From Amphibacillus jilinensis Y1 (GTDB lineage: Bacteria > Bacillota > Bacilli > Bacillales > Amphibacillaceae), in the NCBI RefSeq assembly GCF_000306965.1, contig NZ_AMWI01000057.1, forward strand, positions 1 through 64,000: 64,000 nt of DNA, written 5' to 3'. A model generated the notes under the pieces. The model was not told where the DNA came from. It searched no databases and was given only the letters and a program-made list of their open reading frames with translations. Below are positions 1-11,642 of this stretch, piece by piece. The number at the start of each line of letters is the position of its first letter. Position 1 is the stretch's first letter. The position numbers and the translations under genes are program-made.

Positions 1-35
1 TTTTGTTCAGTTTTCAAAGATCAATTCGCTTGCCG
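1..35 (-). promoter_or_regulatory. 16S rRNA leader (boxA-type antitermination region)
   Basis: Read on the minus strand this stretch ends with CTTTGAAAACTGAACAAAA, the conserved leader found just upstream of 16S rRNA in Bacillaceae rRNA operons. The 16S gene itself would start beyond the left edge of the window. The position after lysS matches the rRNA operon that follows lysS in B. subtilis. The call rests on motif recognition and on the strong promoters immediately upstream. Confidence 0.75.
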
Positions 36-56
36 TCTTTTCGCGACAGCTTTTAT

Positions 57-85
57 ATTATATAAAAACCAAGATTGAATGTCAA
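57..85 (-). promoter_or_regulatory. rRNA operon promoter P2
   Basis: The minus strand has a perfect TTGACA -35 box (80-85), a 17-bp spacer and a perfect TATAAT -10 box (57-62). It is the downstream promoter of a tandem pair and reads out of the window into the rRNA leader. Confidence 0.85.
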
Positions 86-143
86 CAGTTTTTTTGTTTT
101 TTTCTAACGCTTCAAAACCGTTATTCAATTTGGCGACTTGATT

Positions 144-172
144 AATATAACACGCACCTGTTATACAGTCAA
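144..172 (-). promoter_or_regulatory. rRNA operon promoter P1
   Basis: TTGACT (167-172) and TATATT (144-149) are separated by 17 bp on the minus strand. The box lies about 87 bp upstream of P2, the usual tandem layout of Bacillus rRNA operons. Confidence 0.75.
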
Positions 173-230
173 CCACTTTTTAAAAACAATATGCTCTATT
201 CATAAAATAATCAACATTTCTTCTATACTC

Positions 231-287
231 AAATTAAAAGCGCCACTCCAATCCCTATTAATTATAGAAATCCTTTGAGTAGCGCCT
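231..287 (-). terminator. Probable terminator after lysS
   Basis: A 10-bp stem with one G-U pair (239-248 with 277-286) has a loop of about 28 nt and is followed on the minus strand by a T-rich stretch. It begins about 20 nt after the lysS stop codon. Confidence 0.6.
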
Positions 288-307
288 TTGTAACACATGA
301 CAACATA

Positions 308-1795
<1,488 letters not shown>

Positions 1796-1957
1796 CTATC
1801 ACTCCACTTCTTATTTATAGCTATATATTTAATTAGCATTCATTTTAAGAAAAATCGAATAATCCTATCATAGCATATTGCTAATAAAGTATAAATTATT
1901 AAAGTAATCAGGCAACTACCTTAGTTTACATTGTTAACTATCGACGAAACCGAAAAA

Positions 1958-2947
1958 CTACACGAAACTATATTGAGACTTTAGGTGGTCAACAAATCGA
2001 CTTAGGAGTTGCTCTAATGCATCACGTGTTTCAACCTCATTAATTTCACGACGCACCTTTTCGTTTCCTTTTAGTCCTTTCAAATACCATGCTGTATGTT
2101 TGCGCATCTCCATCACTGCTACTTTTTCTGATTTTATTTTAATTAAGCGATCTGCATGTAACATACAAACTCTAATCTTCTCTTCCGGTGATGGCTCATC
2201 TAATAGAACACCATGATCTAAATACTGAGCAATACGGTAGATGATCCATGGGTTACCTAGCGCAGCTCGCCCTACCATAACAGCATCAACACCTGTTTCT
2301 TCAAGCCTCTTTTTAGCTATCTCTGGCGAATCAATATCACCATTGCCGATAACAGGAATTGATACGTTATCCTTAACTGTCTTAATAATGTCCCAATCGG
2401 CACTTCCCTCATACATCTGCTCCCGCGTCCGACCATGTAATGCCAAAGCTTTTGCACCGGCCTCTTCTAAAGCTTTAGCATTTTCTAAAGCGAAGATGCT
2501 ATCCTCGTCCCAACCTGTTCGCATCTTTACAGTTACAGGCTTATTAACAGCCGATGATACAGATGAGACCAGCTCATAAATTTTTTCTGGCTGAAGGAGC
2601 CACCTTGACCCAGCATCACATTTCGTAATTTTAGGAACTGGACAACCCATATTAATATCAATAATATCTGCATTCGTGTGTTGATCAACAAATTGCGCTG
2701 CCTTAATCATTGACTGTTTCTCTCCACCAAATATTTGTAAGCTCATTGGTTTCTCTGCTTCATCAATATAAAGCATATCCATTGTTTTTTTATTTTTATT
2801 CACGATTCCTTTATCGCTTACCATCTCTGCACAGACTAAACCCGCTCCAAATTCTTTGACAGTTAAACGAAACGCCCAATTACTAACCCCTGCCATTGGT
2901 GCAAGCACTACACGATTCGGTATAGTTATATTTCCTATCTGAAACAT
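1958..2947 (-). CDS. dusB: tRNA-dihydrouridine synthase DusB
   Basis: FMN-dependent enzyme that reduces uridine to dihydrouridine in tRNA. The 329-residue TIM barrel shows PNRVVLAPMAGVSN at the N-terminus, the INMGCPVPKITK active-site loop with the catalytic Cys, LHGRTREQMYEG and IPVIGNGDI in the phosphate-binding region, and VDAVMVGRAALGNPWI. An open frame extends nine codons further upstream, but the AAAGGGGGT ribosome site sits 7 nt before the ATG used here, so the shorter form is preferred. It lies downstream of the folate genes, as B. subtilis yacF does. Confidence 0.94.
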   Translation of the reverse strand: MFQIGNITIPNRVVLAPMAGVSNWAFRLTVKEFGAGLVCAEMVSDKGIVNKNKKTMDMLYIDEAEKPMSLQIFGGEKQSMIKAAQFVDQHTNADIIDINMGCPVPKITKCDAGSRWLLQPEKIYELVSSVSSAVNKPVTVKMRTGWDEDSIFALENAKALEEAGAKALALHGRTREQMYEGSADWDIIKTVKDNVSIPVIGNGDIDSPEIAKKRLEETGVDAVMVGRAALGNPWIIYRIAQYLDHGVLLDEPSPEEKIRVCMLHADRLIKIKSEKVAVMEMRKHTAWYLKGLKGNEKVRREINEVETRDALEQLLSRFVDHLKSQYSFV

Positions 2948-2951
2948 ATCT

Positions 2952-3179
2952 TTACCCCCTTTCTTTGTTCTCATCTAACGGCGGTCTCAATTCTACCAAA
3001 GCAACCTCTAACGTCTCCACCGTTCTTTCTATAAATGCATCTGATGGTTGTCGTTTCCCTCGTTCTATCTCACCTACCATTGATAAGGAGTAGCCGACAG
3101 CCTCAGCGAACTCTATTTGAGTATAGCCCTTCAACTTCCGAAATGCTTTTATTCTTCTTCCCCATCTTGCTTGATCCAT
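2952..3179 (-). CDS. yazB: Small XRE-family HTH protein (YazB-like)
   Basis: A 75-residue protein that is almost entirely one Cro/C1-type helix-turn-helix. YTQIEFAEAVGYSLSMVGEIER supplies the two DNA-contacting helices over residues 19-40, and the rest is a short acidic tail. It overlaps the end of folK by about 30 nt and sits 4 nt before dusB, the position of yazB in B. subtilis. Its target is unknown. Its coupling to folate genes is conserved in synteny only; no function should be read from it. Confidence 0.85.
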   Translation of the reverse strand: MDQARWGRRIKAFRKLKGYTQIEFAEAVGYSLSMVGEIERGKRQPSDAFIERTVETLEVALVELRPPLDENKERG

Positions 3180-3661
3180 TTAACGACGCCTCTCTTTTCT
3201 TCATTAGATATTTGAGCAAGGTGTTCTTTTACGGATTTGTTTGTACCTGGTATCCTTAACCCAGGGTTAAGTTCAGCTAACGGTACAAGCACAAACGCTC
3301 GTTCATGCATACGCGGGTGCGGAAGAATTAATTGTTCCGTCACCATATTTTCTTGATTGTAGAGTAAAATGTCAAGATCTATTGTTCTTGGTCCCCATTT
3401 AATCTCTCTTTTTCTCCCTAAATCAGCTTCTATTGTTTGACAAAACTCTAATAGCTCAACAGAAGAAAGTGTGGTACTCACTTCAACAACCATATTAAGA
3501 AATTCCCCTTGATCTTGATAACCAATGGGAACTGTTTGATAGATCGACGAATGGTTGTTGATAAAGGCATGTTCAGATCGCTCAATATAGTCTATAGCCT
3601 GTGTTAAATGGAAATGCCTTGGAGCGATGTTGGAACCAAGCGCTACATAAGCTTTATTCAT
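3149..3661 (-). CDS. folK: 6-hydroxymethyl-7,8-dihydropterin pyrophosphokinase
   Basis: Transfers pyrophosphate from ATP to 6-hydroxymethyl-dihydropterin, the step before dihydropteroate synthase. The 170-residue product starts with AYVALGSNIAPR and has the family signature RTIDLDILLYN near residue 92, then HPRMHERAFVLVPLAEL. It overlaps folB by 4 nt, so translation is probably coupled in folP-folB-folK. Confidence 0.95.
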   Translation of the reverse strand: MNKAYVALGSNIAPRHFHLTQAIDYIERSEHAFINNHSSIYQTVPIGYQDQGEFLNMVVEVSTTLSSVELLEFCQTIEADLGRKREIKWGPRTIDLDILLYNQENMVTEQLILPHPRMHERAFVLVPLAELNPGLRIPGTNKSVKEHLAQISNEEKRGVVKWIKQDGEEE

Positions 3662-4026
3662 GCGGATAACCGCTCTCGATATATTTCCACTGCAACCGAT
3701 TGATAATGGCCATGGATTGGGGGATCTGGCTTTATCAACTTAACACGACACGCTAATAATTGAGGGTAATTATCTAAAAGCTTTGACGCTATTGTTTCTG
3801 CAACCGTTTCTATCAATGCATAAGCTTGTCCCTCAACAACGTCCTTTGTCATTTGATAAACTTCTCCATAATGTACAGTGTAGGTCAGATCATCGGTTTC
3901 TCCAGCCTTTCTCAAATCGGCTTCTAACTCTAAATCAACATTAAACCGTTGGCCTAACTCATTTTCAGCTTTAATCGCGCCGTGATAACCATAAAAAGCT
4001 AATCCATTTAATAAAATTTTATCCAT
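3658..4026 (-). CDS. folB: Dihydroneopterin aldolase
   Basis: Cleaves dihydroneopterin to 6-hydroxymethyl-dihydropterin and glycolaldehyde. The 122-residue protein has the FolB signature FYGYHGAIKAENELGQRF at residues 12-29, and the catalytic Lys lies in KLIKPDPPI. It is directly adjacent to the folP stop and overlaps folK by 4 nt. Confidence 0.95.
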   Translation of the reverse strand: MDKILLNGLAFYGYHGAIKAENELGQRFNVDLELEADLRKAGETDDLTYTVHYGEVYQMTKDVVEGQAYALIETVAETIASKLLDNYPQLLACRVKLIKPDPPIHGHYQSVAVEIYRERLSA

Positions 4027-4857
4027 CTAATTCCCGCCCTTCTTCACCAGTAAATCTGTCATCTTCGCTACTCTTGCGTTCATCTTTACATTATGTACAC
4101 GCACCATATCAGCACCGTTAACAATGCCATAACTTGTAGTCGCAGCTGTTGCTTCATCACGTTCGTTTGTCGGTAAATCCAATAAATGTCCAATCAGCGA
4201 TTTCCGTGAAGCACCTAATAAAATTGGATAGCCCAAAGATTTAAGGGCATCAAGATTTTGAATGATCTCGAGATTCTGCTCAACATTCTTGGCAAACCCA
4301 ACACCTGGATCAATGATAATTTGCTGCTTTTTCACACCTTTATTCAGCACTAAATCAATACTCTCAGTAAGGTCTGCCTTAACCTCATCAATTAAATTAT
4401 AGTGATAAACGGGATGTTTACGATTTTGCATCAATATGATAGGGGCTTGATATTCAGCGGCAACACTAGCAATTTCAGGTTCAAACTTTGCCCCCCAAAT
4501 ATCATTGATAATGTCTGCTCCCGCCTCTAAAGCATAACGTGCTGTTTTAGCTTTAAACGTATCAATAGAAATAGGAACAGACACGACCTCCCGCACTTTT
4601 TTTATTATTGGAATAACACGTTCAATCTCTTCATCCTCTGATACCGGGGTATAACCTGGTCTCGTCGACTCTCCTCCAATATCAATAATATCTGCACCTT
4701 CTAAAACCATTTTTTCGGCTTGCTTAACTGCACGATCTATATCATTAAATTGCCCACCATCTGAAAAAGAATCTGGCGTAACATTTAGAATGCCCATAAT
4801 AGCTGTCTTCTTAGCTAAATTTAGTTCACCATGTTGAGTGTAAAGCTTACGATTCAA
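4027..4857 (-). CDS. folP: Dihydropteroate synthase
   Basis: Condenses p-aminobenzoate with hydroxymethyl-dihydropterin pyrophosphate; this is the sulfonamide target. The 276 residues include GILNVTPDSFSDGG (pterin loop), GGESTRPGYTPVSEDEE, DPGVGFAKN and LLGASRKS. The start appears to be TTG after a GAAGGGAAG site. In B. subtilis this gene follows pabB-pabA-pabC, but here it lies straight after the cysK terminator, so PABA synthesis must be encoded elsewhere or PABA taken up. Confidence 0.95.
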   Translation of the reverse strand: MNRKLYTQHGELNLAKKTAIMGILNVTPDSFSDGGQFNDIDRAVKQAEKMVLEGADIIDIGGESTRPGYTPVSEDEEIERVIPIIKKVREVVSVPISIDTFKAKTARYALEAGADIINDIWGAKFEPEIASVAAEYQAPIILMQNRKHPVYHYNLIDEVKADLTESIDLVLNKGVKKQQIIIDPGVGFAKNVEQNLEIIQNLDALKSLGYPILLGASRKSLIGHLLDLPTNERDEATAATTSYGIVNGADMVRVHNVKMNARVAKMTDLLVKKGGN

Positions 4858-4943
4858 AACGATCTTCCCTTCTGTTTTTATTTTATTTTAACACCAATTG
4901 GCAAAAATGAGCAGTCCCCTTTTATGATGTTTCAATAATGCGA

Positions 4944-4986
4944 GTAAAAAAATCAGCTCTCACCTTAAAGATGAGAGCTGATTCTT
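4944..4986 (-). terminator. Terminator after cysK
   Basis: A perfect 12-bp stem (4951-4962 with 4972-4983) is followed on the minus strand by a run of T. It begins 3 nt after the cysK stop codon and separates cysK from the folate operon. Confidence 0.9.
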
Positions 4987-5913
4987 TTACTCTTGATCGA
5001 ATTGATACAAAGGTGTGGATAAATAACGTTCTCCGTTACTTGGAATAACCGCTAGAACTTTCTTCCCTTTTCCTAATGATTTAGCCACTTGTTTAGCAGC
5101 AAAAATAGCGGCACCGGAAGAAACACCTCCTAATAACCCTTCCAATCGAGCTGCTTCTCTAGCCGTCTCATAAGCCTGATCATTCGTTACAGTTATAATT
5201 TCATCATATATTTCAGTGTTTAGAATTTTAGGCACAAATCCTGCACCAATACCTTGTATTTTATGAGGACCTGGATCTCCCCCAGATAATATCGCCGAAT
5301 CTTTAGGTTCTACAGCATAAATTTTCACATCTTTATAATGTTCTTTTAATACTTTACCCGCTCCAGTAATCGTACCCCCTGTTCCAATACCGGCAACAAA
5401 TGCATCTAACTGGTCGCCCATTTGTTCAACAATTTCTTTACCTGTTGTCTGCTCATGGACAGCTGGATTTGCTTGATTCTGAAATTGTTGTGGCATAAAG
5501 TATCCGTGCTTTTCTCGTAATTCTTCAGCTTTTTGAATTGCACCTTTCATTCCTTCTGATCCTGGTGTTAGCACGAGATCAGCCCCATAGGCACGTAATA
5601 GATTACGTCGCTCAAGACTCATTGTATCAGGCATAACAAGGACAGCCTGATAGCCTTTTACCGCTGCAACTAGTGCTATACCAATCCCTGTATTACCACT
5701 AGTTGGTTCAATAATCGTATCACCTTGTTTTAATTGACCACTTGCCTCAGCCGCTTCAATCATCGCTAAAGCTATACGATCTTTCACTGAACTCCCTGGA
5801 TTCATAAATTCAAGTTTAGCATAAATCTCAGCATCTTCTGGACCAGATAAACGATTTAATTGAACAATTGGGGTATTACCAATTAACCCCGCTATCGATT
5901 GAGCTATTTTCAT
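4987..5913 (-). CDS. cysK: Cysteine synthase A (O-acetylserine sulfhydrylase)
   Basis: PLP enzyme making cysteine from O-acetylserine and sulfide. The 308-residue product is full length. [14 protein letters not shown] carries the PLP lysine near residue 44, [12 protein letters not shown] binds the substrate, and [15 protein letters not shown] binds the PLP phosphate. A GGAGG-like site precedes the ATG. It is monocistronic, with its own terminator. Confidence 0.96.
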   Translation of the reverse strand: MKIAQSIAGLIGNTPIVQLNRLSGPEDAEIYAKLEFMNPGSSVKDRIALAMIEAAEASGQLKQGDTIIEPTSGNTGIGIALVAAVKGYQAVLVMPDTMSLERRNLLRAYGADLVLTPGSEGMKGAIQKAEELREKHGYFMPQQFQNQANPAVHEQTTGKEIVEQMGDQLDAFVAGIGTGGTITGAGKVLKEHYKDVKIYAVEPKDSAILSGGDPGPHKIQGIGAGFVPKILNTEIYDEIITVTNDQAYETAREAARLEGLLGGVSSGAAIFAAKQVAKSLGKGKKVLAVIPSNGERYLSTPLYQFDQE

Positions 5914-5991
5914 TTTTCAGCCTCCTAATTCCGAGTATTCTTATTTGTTTAATTATAAGTTAAAATCCTGATATTGTCAATAAAATGATCA

Positions 5992-6133
5992 TTCAATCAG
6001 TGGCGGCTTTCATTCTTTTCCACTGATTGGTCGTTGAGTAAATCAGGACATTAGCATGCCGTTATTTCCTGTCTAACCGATTAACCCCGCCCCTATTTTG
6101 GGCAGTAGTGTTACGACCGGTTATCTGTGATAA
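5992..6133 (+). repeat. Two-hairpin intergenic repeat, copy A
   Basis: Member of a dispersed family with ten other recognised stretches in this window (see findings). It begins with TTCAATCAGTGGC, has the matching arm TTTTCCACTGATTGG, the core AAATCAGGACATTAGC and the tail GACCGGTTATCTGTGATAAA. The second hairpin is degenerate here. Its right end overlaps the last codons of the parvulin gene, whose TAA stop is inside the repeat. Confidence 0.75.
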
Positions 6134-7020
6134 ATCCAATCCACATCAAGTTGTTGCCAAAATGCTTGGGTAGAAGGAGGTTCTCCTACTTCTTCGACAG
6201 CCAATTTAGTACGTATATGGTCCTTTAATTGATCATAGCTTAGCTCAACTCTCGGCAACTCGCGATGTAAATACAAAATGGCAAAGCCTTGATTCACCCT
6301 AACAGGTTCACTATAGCTAAACTGATCTAAACCTCGAACCTCCTCAAAATAACCATCAGGCAAGAAAGAACTTCCTTCAGTAAAAAAACCTAAGTAGCCA
6401 CCATTTAATAATGATTCTTCGTCAATTGAATATTCACGTGCTAAGGCAGCAAAGTTAGCTCCTTCTTCTAATTCATTATAAATACGGTTTGCTGTTTCTT
6501 GATCTGCTACAACAATATGAGATACCTCTACCCGATGCGAAAATTCATATTGCGATTGGTAGGTATTATAATAAGATTCAATATCCGCTTCACTTATAGT
6601 TACATCTCTTGTAAAAATTTTTTCAGTTAGTAATCGATGTTCAATCGTTTCACGCCACTCTTCTTCTGTTTCCACCACATCTTCTTGTCGCATTTGACCG
6701 GCCAAAGAAGCCAACAGAGACACTTCTAACTCAATCACTCCCGGGTCAACCGACAAATTATATTGATCTGCTAACTGTGACACAACATGCCGATCCACCA
6801 TTTGAGTGAGCGCTTCTTCTCCAAAGTGCGTTCCCAGATAATTCATCCATTCATTATAGTATATTTCTTCTTCATTTATGACAGCTACCGGCTGACGTAC
6901 ATCTATCTCCTTTGAGGGGATATAATTTGAAGAATCTCGATTACCATTAAGCAACAAAGACAACATTAAAATATTTGTCCCTAATAACACGAGAATAATG
7001 ACTAGAATTATTTTTCGCAT
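6121..7020 (-). CDS. Membrane-anchored peptidylprolyl isomerase, parvulin type (YacD-like)
   Basis: Probable extracytoplasmic foldase. Residues 5-27 form one hydrophobic N-terminal helix without a lipobox, so it should be membrane-anchored rather than a lipoprotein like PrsA. A SurA/PrsA-type N-terminal region follows. The parvulin domain lies at about 160-260, with RVEVSHIVVADQETA, FAALAREYSIDEES and GGYLGFF. The position between hslO and cysK matches B. subtilis yacD. The last four residues, IYHR, and the stop are encoded inside repeat copy A, so the native C-terminus may have been altered. Confidence 0.88.
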   Translation of the reverse strand: MRKIILVIILVLLGTNILMLSLLLNGNRDSSNYIPSKEIDVRQPVAVINEEEIYYNEWMNYLGTHFGEEALTQMVDRHVVSQLADQYNLSVDPGVIELEVSLLASLAGQMRQEDVVETEEEWRETIEHRLLTEKIFTRDVTISEADIESYYNTYQSQYEFSHRVEVSHIVVADQETANRIYNELEEGANFAALAREYSIDEESLLNGGYLGFFTEGSSFLPDGYFEEVRGLDQFSYSEPVRVNQGFAILYLHRELPRVELSYDQLKDHIRTKLAVEEVGEPPSTQAFWQQLDVDWIYHR

Positions 7021-7022
7021 AA

Positions 7023-7907
7023 CTACTGCAACTCCTCCGATTGCTTAAGTTTGCTTAAATCATCAGGTGAGAGGTGATAATGCTCATTACAAAAGTGACA
7101 GGTTGCCTCTGCACCACCATCAACCTTGATCATATCATCGATTTCGTCATTACCTAACCCTCTAATAGCATTGCTGATGCGTTCAATCGAACACGGACAA
7201 TGGAACGTAACTGGTAGTTTATCTAAGATGTTCAGATTGGTTTCACCAAATAAAATATTAAGTATCGCTTCTGGCGACTTACCTTCTCTTATTAATGTTG
7301 AAATTGGCGGGATCGTCGCAATGCGATTTTCGAGTAGGTCAATGGCTTCATCACTAGCCCCTGGCATCACTTGAACAATGAACCCACCAGCAGCCAAAAT
7401 CGTATGATCAGGGTTAACTAATACACCTGCCCCCACAGCAGATGGCACTTGTTCAGATGTAGCAAAATAATAAGTGAAATCCTCACTCACTTCCCCAGAT
7501 ACAATAGGGACTTGTCCAGTAAAATGATCCTTTAAACCAAGGTCTTTGACAACACTTAAGTTCCCCGCTGTTCCAACCGCACGAGCTACATCTAATTTGC
7601 CTTTAGCATTTAAATCAAAATCGACATGTGGATTCGTTATATAACCCCTGACTTGGCCTTTAGCATTAGCATCAACAACAATCGGTCCTGTAGGCCCATC
7701 CCCCTCAAGTTTGATCGTAAGCTTATCTTCCCCTTTGAGCATGGCACCCATGATCGCTGATATGGTCATCGTTCGACCTAGAGCCGCCGATGCCGTCGCC
7801 CATGTATCATGGCGTTTTCTTGCTTCCTCTACTAATTCCGTTGATTTTATCGCATAGGCACGAACGGTCCCTTCAAATGCCGTCGCCTTTATCAAATAAT
7901 CACTCAT
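7023..7907 (-). CDS. hslO: Redox-regulated chaperone Hsp33
   Basis: Holdase activated by oxidation. The 294 residues end with the zinc-binding redox switch, CPCS near residue 237 and CHFC near residue 270, giving the CxC-x(n)-CxxC pattern of Hsp33. The N-terminal domain shows the family sequence [16 protein letters not shown]. It is packed 2 nt upstream of the parvulin gene. Confidence 0.96.
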   Translation of the reverse strand: MSDYLIKATAFEGTVRAYAIKSTELVEEARKRHDTWATASAALGRTMTISAIMGAMLKGEDKLTIKLEGDGPTGPIVVDANAKGQVRGYITNPHVDFDLNAKGKLDVARAVGTAGNLSVVKDLGLKDHFTGQVPIVSGEVSEDFTYYFATSEQVPSAVGAGVLVNPDHTILAAGGFIVQVMPGASDEAIDLLENRIATIPPISTLIREGKSPEAILNILFGETNLNILDKLPVTFHCPCSIERISNAIRGLGNDEIDDMIKVDGGAEATCHFCNEHYHLSPDDLSKLKQSEELQ

Positions 7908-7923
7908 AATAAATAACTCCTTT

Positions 7924-8691
7924 TCATCTCACACATTGGTAAATCTCCTTTAAACCTTTTAGGGTCAAAGCCGAATCTACTATGTCTATTGTAGCGGATT
8001 CATCAGCAATTAATTCAGCTAACCCACCAGTAGCAATAACTTTAGGGTTTTGACCGCTTTCCTTCTTAAATCGCCTTACCATTTCATCAACTTGACCTAC
8101 ATAACCAAAATATAAACCTGATTGCATCGCATCAACCGTTGATAAACCAATTATATTCTTCGGATGGGTGATCTCTACCTTTGGTAATTTAGCCGCTTGG
8201 CTGTACAAAGCATCAAGCGAAATTTTTATACCAGGAATGATGGCGCCTCCGACATAAGAGGCGGTCTCATCTATATAACAATAGGTCGTGGCTGTTCCAA
8301 AATCGACAACAATTAACGGACTTCCATATTCAGCAATCGCACCTACTGCGTTAACGATGCGATCAGCCCCTAACTCAGCCGGGTTTGGATATTTCATTTT
8401 TAAATAGCTATCAATCGGAGTTTCTCCGATTACAATAGCCTTACGATTAAAATATTTTTCGGCCATACTCTCAAGAGCATACATAATCGGTGGTACAACA
8501 GATGAGATCATAATATCTTTAACCACCGAAAAGCTTAATGCTTGATGATCAAACAATGATTTAACTAACATGGCAAACTCATCTTCCGTTTTATCTCTAT
8601 CTGTCTTTATTCGCCACTGATAAGCGAGGTTATTACCTTCAAATAATCCGAGTACTGTATTTGTATTACCAACATCTAACACAAATAGCAT
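7924..8691 (-). CDS. coaX: Type III pantothenate kinase
   Basis: First step of CoA synthesis. The ASKHA-fold motifs are present: [15 protein letters not shown] (phosphate 1), [29 protein letters not shown] (phosphate 2) and [15 protein letters not shown]. The frame stays open ten codons further upstream, but the ATG before LFVLDVGN matches family N-termini and has GGTG about 6 nt upstream, so it is preferred (255 residues). It lies 16 nt upstream of hslO. Confidence 0.93.
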   Translation of the reverse strand: MLFVLDVGNTNTVLGLFEGNNLAYQWRIKTDRDKTEDEFAMLVKSLFDHQALSFSVVKDIMISSVVPPIMYALESMAEKYFNRKAIVIGETPIDSYLKMKYPNPAELGADRIVNAVGAIAEYGSPLIVVDFGTATTYCYIDETASYVGGAIIPGIKISLDALYSQAAKLPKVEITHPKNIIGLSTVDAMQSGLYFGYVGQVDEMVRRFKKESGQNPKVIATGGLAELIADESATIDIVDSALTLKGLKEIYQCVR

Positions 8692-8879
8692 ATTCATCAC
8701 CATCTCTTTTTTAAATAACAAACACTAAAACTGACTTTTCTCTATTTTACTTCTTTTTTTGACATTCTCCAAATAAATCAATTTTGCTAAAAAAATTCTT
8801 ACTTCATATTGATATTAGCCTATACCAATAAACCTTTTTAACTCTAAAGATTTGATCTATTCTCAATTACACTAACTCA

Positions 8880-8930
8880 AAAGAAAAACCAGCAGAAAAC
8901 CCGATATTATGGTTTTCATACTGGCTTTCA
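8880..8930 (-). terminator. Terminator after ftsH
   Basis: An imperfect stem joining AGCCAGTATGAAAACC and GGTTTTCTGCTGG (minus strand) is followed by TTTTTC. It lies just after the ftsH stop. Confidence 0.75.
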
Positions 8931-8933
8931 CCG

Positions 8934-10931
8934 TTAATCTTCTTTTGTTTGGTTATCATTTCCATCAGATGTTTGTTCTGTTTCATTAACAAACAGTTCT
9001 TCGTTATCGTCATCCGCTTTGGCTTGAATATTAACCTTCACGTCTTCTTCAGCTTTTGTACTCGCTTCTTCATCATTAGATAGACCACTTTGCTCCGATA
9101 CAACAGGGTCTGGAAGCGATCCTGTTTCAAATAGCGATTTAATTTGTGCGGCGTCTAACGTTTCAACTTCTAATAATGTTTTAGCAATTAACTCTAGCTT
9201 ATCCTTATTTTCAGTAAGAATTTCTTTAGCACGACTATAGCAATGATTGATAAAGTTTTGCATTTCTTGATCAATCTCATATGCTATCGCATCACTATAA
9301 TTTGCCTCGTTCTGCATATCGCGCCCCAAGAACACCTGACCTCCTGAACTACCAAATTGAAGTGGGCCAATCTTATCACTCATACCATATTCGGTAACCA
9401 TTTTACGCACCATACTTGTCGCTCTTTGGAAGTCATTGTGTGCACCTGTACTCACTTCGCCAAAGGTAATTTCTTCAGCTACTCGGCCACCTAATAATCC
9501 TGTGATTTTATCAAGCAACTCTGGCTTCGTCATAAAGTAGCGATCTTCTTTTGGTAACATTACAGCATATCCGCCTGCTTGCCCACGTGGCACAATTGTC
9601 ACTTTATGAACCATATCAGCCTCGTCGAGTACCATTCCAATAATAGTATGGCCACTTTCATGATAAGCCACAATATTACGCTCTTTTTTAGAGATCACAC
9701 GACTCTTCTTCGCAGGACCAGCAATGACGCGATCAATCGCCTCGTCAACATCTTCCATTTCAACTTGCTTTTTATCACCTCGGGCCGCTACAAGGGCAGC
9801 CTCATTAAGCAGGTTTTCTAAATCAGCACCTGAAAAGCCTGGGGTACGCATAGCAATAGTCTTTAAGCTAACATCTTCTGCTAATGGCTTATTTCGGGCA
9901 TGAACGCGCAAGACATCTTCACGACCTCTTAAGTCCGGTCGATCAACCGTAATTTGACGGTCAAATCGCCCTGGACGTAATAAAGCAGGATCTAAAATGT
10001 CAGGTCTATTCGTCGCGGCAATAATAATAATTCCTTCGTTTTCTCCAAACCCATCCATTTCAACTAGTAATTGGTTTAAGGTTTGTTCCCGTTCATCATG
10101 ACCGCCACCAACGCCTGCACCACGTTGACGTCCAACCGCATCAATTTCATCAATAAAAATAATACACGGTGCATTCTTTTTCGCATTTTCAAATAAATCT
10201 CGAACACGTGACGCACCTACACCAACAAACATTTCAACAAAATCTGAACCACTAATAGAGAAAAACGGTACACCCGCTTCTCCAGCTACGGCTCTAGCTA
10301 GTAAGGTTTTCCCTGTACCAGGAGGGCCGACTAAAAGCACACCTTTAGGAATCTTTGCGCCAATTGCAGCAAACTTACGCGGATCTTTCAAGAAATCAAC
10401 AACCTCTACCAGTTCCTGTTTCTCCTCGTCTGCACCAGCCACATCTTTGAAGCGTACTTTCTTCTTATCTTCGCTATACATTTTGGCTTTCGATTTACCG
10501 AAGTTCATGACACGATTACCGCCACCTTGTGATTGATTCATTAAAAATAAGAAAATCACAATAACGATAATAAAGGGCGCAAATGATATTAAGAAACTTA
10601 ACCAAGGGCTCGGTTGCTCCTCTTCATCCCACATAACGACTTCTTGACTTGATGCTTCTGCATTAATCTCAGCAACAACGTCAGGATTATCAGGTATATT
10701 GGTAATAAAGTTCGTATTTTCTTCATCTGCTAATGTACCTGTAACACGAATCACACCATTAGAAGGGCGCATCTCCATACTTTCTATTTCTTCGTTATTT
10801 AAAGCATTTACAAATTCATTAAATTTAAATTCTTCTGTTTGTCCATTTTGTCCAGTTATAAATTGCATCACCGAAAGCAATACAAGTAATATAACACCAT
10901 AAAAAATAAAACTACGCACTATACGATTCAT
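8934..10931 (-). CDS. ftsH: ATP-dependent zinc metalloprotease FtsH
   Basis: Membrane-bound AAA+ protease for misfolded and regulatory proteins. Two transmembrane helices (about 8-26 and 111-131) flank an extracytoplasmic loop. The AAA domain has Walker A GPPGTGKT at 202-209 and Walker [13 protein letters not shown]. The zinc protease motif HESGH follows in [12 protein letters not shown], and the C-terminal tail is acidic. The start is the ATG with GGGAGGAGGAAAGTG just upstream; the longer open frame (15 more codons) has no such site. The product has 665 residues. Confidence 0.97.
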   Translation of the reverse strand: MNRIVRSFIFYGVILLVLLSVMQFITGQNGQTEEFKFNEFVNALNNEEIESMEMRPSNGVIRVTGTLADEENTNFITNIPDNPDVVAEINAEASSQEVVMWDEEEQPSPWLSFLISFAPFIIVIVIFLFLMNQSQGGGNRVMNFGKSKAKMYSEDKKKVRFKDVAGADEEKQELVEVVDFLKDPRKFAAIGAKIPKGVLLVGPPGTGKTLLARAVAGEAGVPFFSISGSDFVEMFVGVGASRVRDLFENAKKNAPCIIFIDEIDAVGRQRGAGVGGGHDEREQTLNQLLVEMDGFGENEGIIIIAATNRPDILDPALLRPGRFDRQITVDRPDLRGREDVLRVHARNKPLAEDVSLKTIAMRTPGFSGADLENLLNEAALVAARGDKKQVEMEDVDEAIDRVIAGPAKKSRVISKKERNIVAYHESGHTIIGMVLDEADMVHKVTIVPRGQAGGYAVMLPKEDRYFMTKPELLDKITGLLGGRVAEEITFGEVSTGAHNDFQRATSMVRKMVTEYGMSDKIGPLQFGSSGGQVFLGRDMQNEANYSDAIAYEIDQEMQNFINHCYSRAKEILTENKDKLELIAKTLLEVETLDAAQIKSLFETGSLPDPVVSEQSGLSNDEEASTKAEEDVKVNIQAKADDDNEELFVNETEQTSDGNDNQTKED

Positions 10932-11080
10932 CACTTTCCTCCTCCCAAACGAGAAAACTATATTACATCGTATCATAGAAAAAACAAGAATGACAACTAA
11001 CTCGATCTCAGTATTTCCATAATATAATGTGTTTAGTTATAATATTTAATAATTTATTGCTTGTTGATTAGCGGGAGCTT

Positions 11081-11623
11081 TTATTCTCCACCATAAATAT
11101 GTGGTTTTAGCACCCCAATATACGGGAGGTTGCGATACTTTTCCTGATAGTCTAAACCGTATCCAACGACAAACTCATTAGGTACTTTAAAACCAACAAC
11201 ATCTGCTTTAATATCAACTGTTCGACCTTCTGGTTTATCAAGAAGGGTGACAATTTTTATAGAACGTGCTTTTCGATATTTGAAAAGGTCAACCAAATAG
11301 CTTAAAGTTAAACCACTGTCAATAATATCCTCTATAATAAGTAAATCACGTCCCTCTACTTTTGTATTTAGGTCTTTCTCAATTTTAACCTCGCCTGAAG
11401 AACGCATTTCACCACCATAACTAGACACGTCCATGAAATCCATTTCCAAGTATGTATCCATATAGCGAAGGATATCAGACATAAACGGTAGAGCTCCTTT
11501 TAAAACGCCTATAGCTAAAGGGAACTTATCCTTATATTCTTCAGCTAGTTGCTCACCTAATTCTTTGCATTTTTCTTGAATGTCTTCTTGCGAAACCAAT
11601 ATTTTTTCGATGTCATTGTGCAT
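11081..11623 (-). CDS. hpt: Hypoxanthine-guanine phosphoribosyltransferase
   Basis: Purine salvage enzyme of 180 residues. The PRPP-binding signature is [17 protein letters not shown] at about residue 97, and [19 protein letters not shown] is the C-terminal purine-binding part. It lies between tilS and ftsH, as in B. subtilis, and 19 nt after tilS. Confidence 0.95.
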   Translation of the reverse strand: MHNDIEKILVSQEDIQEKCKELGEQLAEEYKDKFPLAIGVLKGALPFMSDILRYMDTYLEMDFMDVSSYGGEMRSSGEVKIEKDLNTKVEGRDLLIIEDIIDSGLTLSYLVDLFKYRKARSIKIVTLLDKPEGRTVDIKADVVGFKVPNEFVVGYGLDYQEKYRNLPYIGVLKPHIYGGE

Positions 11624-11642
11624 CTTGATCCTCCTAAAACCT

